NCBI GenBank assembly: GCA_013180625.2
Contig: SNVD02009593.1
Coordinates: forward strand, 248,001 to 312,000
Reading direction: 5' to 3'
Source: Boswellia sacra
Lineage: Eukaryota > Streptophyta > Magnoliopsida > Sapindales > Burseraceae
Length of the DNA: 64,000 bases
Shown: piece after piece, positions 59,601 through 64,000 of the stretch
Layout of the letters: every line of letters starts with the position of its first letter
Position numbering within the stretch: the stretch's first letter is position 1
Made by a program: the position numbers and the translations under genes
The notes under the pieces: model-generated
The model's input: the letters and a program-made list of their open reading frames with translations, nothing else
Databases searched by the model: none
Told to the model about the DNA's origin: nothing

Positions 59601-60585
59601 TCATACAAACTCGAAGAACAAGATCCCTTAGTCCAGGAGATATACTTAGCGCATGCTCCAGCCTTGCAATGCACAGAGATTTCTCCTAATGATAACCTAT
59701 AAGTGATAGAATGTCAATGAAACTCAACTGTATTTTAGGTGAATGTAAGGTCACCTACACAATTGAATTGACACTACAGAAAAATAAAATATAATCATGC
59801 ATAAGTTTGTGGATGTCACATAGGTGATGCACAAGGGATCTTATTTTGTTAAGATTAGAGAAATAAAAAGCAAAAGTTAGGTTAGTCCCAAATCACGGAG
59901 AAAAGCATTCAATTATGGGGACTGAAAAAAATCATTAAGTTGAACAGTCAAATATAATATTCAGATTTTAGTTACGGTATATCGATTGTACGGTGTGTTG
60001 TAGCTTTTCAAAATTTTTATAAATTTAATATGAAAGTTATAAATCTTTACTGTACGGCTTGTTCCGCCAATAAAATCGAAGTGTTGCCAATGCCAATTAG
60101 ATATAGAACATTCCAGTCGGTAAACGATAAGCCTCATCAGAAAGGAGAATTCCAACAACCACTATAAATCTCAGTTTTTTCCTCAACAAGTGTCCTATTC
60201 TACCTTTGTGCTTAAGTGCCAAGTACGTTAAGCTGACGTTTTCTTTCTCTATTGGCTAAAAAATTAAATTAATTTGTTTGAGTCAGTCAGTGCGGATAAA
60301 CAGAGAAAAAAGATGGACAGTCCGTAATGGATGGTCAGGCAAATGAAATGAACTGACGATACAGAAAAGAGAAAGTTACATGAGAGATGCTTATTGCCCT
60401 CTCTATCTGTAAATGTGGCAGGCAGACAGGTGAAACAATCATGGTCATAGAATCTGTACTCAAAATATCAGGTAAATTTTACAAAAAGTCATACCAAGGA
60501 ATCCAGATTTTTCTACTTCCTCCTATTCAAGCCGACAATCCATCATCTTGCCCCACTTGAAGCTTGGATTCTCCTCAGTGGCCAA
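56700..60585. other. Intergenic region between the hydrolase and bZIP genes
   Basis: AT-rich. Short frames occur, such as 58626-58387 (minus) and 60158-59961 (minus), but none shows a domain or splice structure I can defend. The far right should include the bZIP promoter and leader exon (about 60450-60585). I saw no zinc-deficiency response element (RTGTCGACAY) there. Confidence 0.5.
57673..57850. repeat. AT-rich MITE-like inverted repeat
   Basis: The left arm (core TTTAAATTTTATAATATAAT) and the complement of the right arm (core TCTAAATTTTGTAATACGAT) match along about 60-70 bp. A related single arm lies at 6700-6775. Target duplications were not resolved because the flanks are also AT-rich. 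Confidence 0.5.
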
Positions 60586-61037
60586 GTGAGTTCCACACTA
60601 AAGGTGCTATCTTTATTGTGGGTTTTATCTTCTTGTGAAGAATTTCCATGTGGGTATTCTTTAGATTACAAAAAAAAATGCTGCTTTTTGTTATGTTAAG
60701 ACTTCAACTTCGATTGAGTACAGGGTTTTCCTCTGCTGGTTAGGCTTGAAATCAATTCGGTTAGTACATTTTTTTGTTGATTATGACAGTTGATGCTGTG
60801 GACAATTAATGGATAATGTTCTGCTAGCTGTGTTTCTTTGCATATATGCTTGAAGTATTTTATTAGTTCCAGTCGCAGAATCCTACTTTTGACTTTTGAG
60901 TGAGAATTTTGTGATTTGGTTCCATATAGTGTTAATTAGGTTATAGTTTACACAGGGATTATTGCTGGTTGAGAGTTGTAGTGTTTATTGATTGGATAAG
61001 AGAATTGAGTCTGGGTAAAGCTTGTTTCTATTTGTAG
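60586..61037 (+). other. Predicted leader intron of the bZIP gene
   Basis: A donor GCCAA|GTGAGT at 60586 and an acceptor TTTGTAG|TTATG ending at 61037 would splice an untranslated first exon to the coding exon. The acceptor follows a T-rich tract. A leader intron here is a prediction from motifs. Confidence 0.5.
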
Positions 61038-61051
61038 TTATGCAAGAAATC

Positions 61052-61849
61052 ATGGATGATCATGATGGAGAGGTAGAGCTTTCAGATCAAGTTCGAGCAC
61101 AAAACCCGGATTCTTCTGGCAATTTTCCTAATTCAGCATCAATAGATTCATTTTTTGATGAATTCTTGAGAAACACAAAAACATGCACCCACACTCACAC
61201 TTGCAACCCGCCTGGCCCTGATGCTGCTGTGCATACACATACATGCTACCACACGCATACCCAAGTTATTGCATCTGAAGAAGATGATCATCATCACCCC
61301 AATGATAAAGAGCATTCTAGACTGAAACCAAGAAGGCCGTCCGGTAATAGAGAAGCAGTTAGAAAGTATAGGGAGAAAAAGAAGGCACATACAGCTTACT
61401 TGGAAGAGGAAGTCAAGAAATTGCGCTTGATCAACCAGCAACTAGCTAGGAAATTACAAGGGAAAGCAATTCTTGAGGCAGAGGTTTTGAGACTGAGAAG
61501 CGTTTTGGTAGACCTTAAATCAAAGATTGATGATGAGTTGGGTATCTTTCCGTTCCAAAAGCAGTGTAGTGCTACTACTGTTTTAAAGACAGGTGATTGT
61601 GGTGTGCTGTCTCCTCGGGGGATGATTGGCCTGCAGTGTCAAAATGATCTACCATGCTTTGATCCACAAGCAGGGTCATCATCACGCAATGATGTTGGTG
61701 AAACTGAGAAAATTGTGGCATCGTGGGAAGGAAATTGTCATCCTGCTATTATAGATTGTCCAGCTAGCACACATGATATAATGAGTACTGAAGGACAAAC
61801 GTTGGACACGGTTGAAGCCTTGGTATCATCTGCATCTCAGGCTGAATGA
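61052..61849 (+). CDS. Group F bZIP transcription factor, zinc-deficiency sensor type (bZIP19/23-like)
   Basis: A single coding exon of 265 residues. Group F bZIPs of the bZIP19/23 type bind zinc-deficiency elements (RTGTCGACAY) and switch on ZIP transporters when zinc is low. The N-terminus MDDHDGEVELSDQ and SIDSFFDEFL fit the family. The Cys/His-rich zinc sensor spans about 45-70, CTHTHTCNPPGPD then HTHTCYHTHT, with Cys45, Cys51 and Cys65; zinc bound there keeps the factor inactive. The basic region has NREAVRKYR (Asn99 and Arg107, the N-x7-R pattern). Zipper positions are L117, L124, L131, K138, V145 and L152. ESTs would be needed to choose between ATG 61052 and the in-frame ATG at 61040; I prefer 61052 by analogy with family N-termini. 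An intact sensor motif separates it from the bZIP24 (salt) type, which lacks most of it. Length is near the family norm of about 250-260. Confidence 0.93.
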   Translation: MDDHDGEVELSDQVRAQNPDSSGNFPNSASIDSFFDEFLRNTKTCTHTHTCNPPGPDAAVHTHTCYHTHTQVIASEEDDHHHPNDKEHSRLKPRRPSGNREAVRKYREKKKAHTAYLEEEVKKLRLINQQLARKLQGKAILEAEVLRLRSVLVDLKSKIDDELGIFPFQKQCSATTVLKTGDCGVLSPRGMIGLQCQNDLPCFDPQAGSSSRNDVGETEKIVASWEGNCHPAIIDCPASTHDIMSTEGQTLDTVEALVSSASQAE

Positions 61850-64000
61850 GTACAAGACTTTGTAAGTATATTCTTATGTCAATTTGCTCGAGATCGGGAT
61901 AGTGGACTATTTGTAAAATGTGAACATCAATGTTGTAGATAGTATTGATCTGATGGATTGTTACTGTAAAATCTTCCTATTACATCTGCTGCATTCTGCA
62001 GTATAGCTTTAACCCAATACTACCTTTGAACTCAACGACTGAAGTTTTTGCTTTCAGTATCCTAGCGGCTTGAAAAACCATATCTTGTAGATAGCACTTT
62101 TTTTTTTTTTTAAATATTTTTGACTTTGTAAATTAATATAGTTAGCGAATCTACCTCCCTTCTTGGGCTTTCTTTTAGTGACTATTTATCTATAGTAACT
62201 AACTACAATATCTTGGTGACTGCTATTTATAATTCTGGGAAACTGCCTTTACATAAGAATTATGGCTTATTTGTGTGTAAATTGGCAATTGCTTGTATCC
62301 ATTTAGTGCAAGCTACAAACCACTCAACTTGGTTGTTGAGGAAAATTACTGGAATGAAATGCGTGCAAGTTGGAACTAGTTTCAAGATTCAAATTTCCTG
62401 TGCTTTGTTTCTGTGTCTGAGCATCATATATATGTAATTGATATGTATCAATCAACCTGTTGATAAAAGTTCGATGTAAGAAACAAGTAGACCGAGAAAC
62501 TATTTAGCTAGTTAATGAAATGGCAGCTTAAATGAATAAAGAATGGTATAAAACTGACTAAAAGGATAAGAGAGATAGACATGTCATTTAAGGAAGCAAG
62601 TTGACATGAACCAAGCAAAGTTTGTAAAGTTCATGAGGAGGGTCCTCTTATTGAACCTAAGAGATGATTTTATGATTATTGTAGACATAAAAATGAATAG
62701 TAATACTGCAGCTTGCCGGTGCGGCTGAGCTTGTTTTACTGCAAGTTTTTCTGTCCGAAGCTTATAGAGGACTGCACAAAGACAGCTACACGGAGTAATG
62801 AAATTTGCTTGAAACAATTTCTTTTTGTAGACCGAAATGGTTGCAGCATTAGTTTTCAGGAAATATACTTCCACTCTCACTTTTTACTCTATTGATGTAA
62901 CTTCTCACATTGCTTTGAAAAATAAAAGTTAAGATTAGTTAAATATATTATGAGCTTCTAAGAAATCAAAATGTTATTTATTCATTGTGAAGGATACTTA
63001 TATCTTGACAATGAGTGTGAGAATCTATATAGGGGTGAAGAGCACCTTTATTTTTGGCAATGGGTTAGGGTGTTATCTCCAGACCATGTTGGGCCCGACT
63101 TGTCTCTTATTCAGTTATTCTTCTCCAATCTTGAAGTTTTGCAGGCTTTAATTAGCACTGGAACGCATCTTGAAGTGGGCTTTGAAATGGACTAACGGAG
63201 CTGCGTTACGTGCGTTCTAGCAATAAAATTGTGTATACAGAATCGATCCAGGGCTCAGCCCAAAATGACTGCCTCTAAACTCTGGGTAATGCAAAGCCCG
63301 GTAGTGGTAGTGGCACATGGAAATTGTAGACAGCTTGTCTTTAGTGGCAGCATCTTAGAACCGACATGTCGGTATAAAGTATATTACGTTAGGGCGGTTT
63401 GTCGTATAAAAATTTGGTAATTAGACTTATAACTCAAATACAACTGAAAGCTTACAACCTGATGTGACAGTATATATAGTAAAAATTTGTTGAAAGAAAA
63501 AAATAAAAATAAATGAAGAAAGTTATATCACCAATAAAATTTTGTCATTTAGGTTGATATAACAGGTTGCATATTTTAAATTTTATTTAAGTTGTAAATC
63601 TAATATTATTGATTCAACATAACAGATCCACTTGTGAGTTGCGAGTTGTGATTTGGATGAGGTGAGGAATTGGTTAGAAAACGACATGTCATCTTCTCTT
63701 TCATTTCTCCGCATTACACAAAGCTTAATTGTGTGATCGATTCAGCAAGCAATTCATAGCAACCTCTCACTCAACTCAACTTCGTATATGGCATAAATAT
63801 TGGACAAATTTTCTACGAACGACATATAAAATATTCTAATCACATCAAGAAGATAGAAAAGGATAAGACAAACACAGTGACAGAGACACGATCACCTCTC
63901 AATTTGAGCTCGATGGATGCCTGGTAAACTTACATACATGGACGATATAAAATGCTTTAATAGGGCCCTTGAGATAATACTGATCACTATTATATTGCAA
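61850..64000. other. Downstream intergenic DNA, no gene seen
   Basis: The first part is the bZIP 3' region. The open frames at 62213-62437, 62971-63195 and 63229-63420 lack domains, splice context and family resemblance, so I do not call them genes. No transposon ends were found. Confidence 0.5.

Noticed and set aside
62971..63420. Plus-strand ORFs of 74 and 63 codons downstream of the bZIP gene
   Set aside because: No domain, no splice context and no family resemblance.

Overview
The window is nuclear DNA of a flowering plant, most likely a eudicot. The evidence is an AT-rich background, genes split by GT-AG introns, a coiled-coil NB-ARC-LRR (NLR) resistance gene, a pheophytinase-like chloroplast hydrolase, a group F bZIP factor, and four classes of plant transposon (Ty1/copia, Ty3/gypsy, Mutator-like and CACTA). 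I cannot name the species from the sequence alone. Nothing suggests bacterial or organelle origin.

Layout. Positions 1-1267 hold the 5' part of a decayed Ty3/gypsy element (minus strand). Positions 1.7-6.7 kb are gene-poor, with a broken fragment of an SLX1-like exon (about 3.13-3.30 kb) and a decayed transposon-borne DUF1985 gene (about 5.4-6.66 kb). Positions 6.9-25.1 kb are two diverged tandem copies of one non-coding segment, each opened by different insertions. Copy A (6.88-15.96 kb) carries a 6.06 kb Mutator-like element (7343-13399) and a 202-bp MITE. Copy B (16.16-25.1 kb) carries a 696-bp insertion and a roughly 200-bp MITE that was itself split by a 4.9 kb copia element (17874-22794). 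A 1536-bp solo LTR follows at 25103-26638. Positions 27336-40254 are one 12.9 kb CACTA element with matching termini and a 3-bp target duplication. It holds two decayed transposase genes, exons that look captured from a host gene, and a second, inverted solo LTR of the same family. Positions 40.3-46 kb are AT-rich and gene-poor. A third partial copy of the duplicated segment lies at 46.25-46.75 kb, next to the SLX1-like gene.

The right-hand part (47-62 kb) holds the four host loci. They are a complete three-exon SLX1-like GIY-YIG nuclease gene (47010-48223, minus) whose first exon is tandemly duplicated; a CC-NB-ARC-LRR gene (50203-53386, minus) broken by one extra base; an intact four-exon pheophytinase-like gene (54157-56199, minus); and a bZIP19/23-type zinc-sensor transcription factor (61052-61849, plus). 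These genes look functionally unrelated: DNA repair, immunity, chlorophyll breakdown and zinc homeostasis. I see no operon-like logic.

Most of the novelty is in the transposon history. The paralogous copies act as empty-site controls that date insertions relative to each other. The Mutator-like element keeps an intact GRF zinc-finger ORF while its transposase is broken. The CACTA element appears to carry host exons upstream of its transposase.
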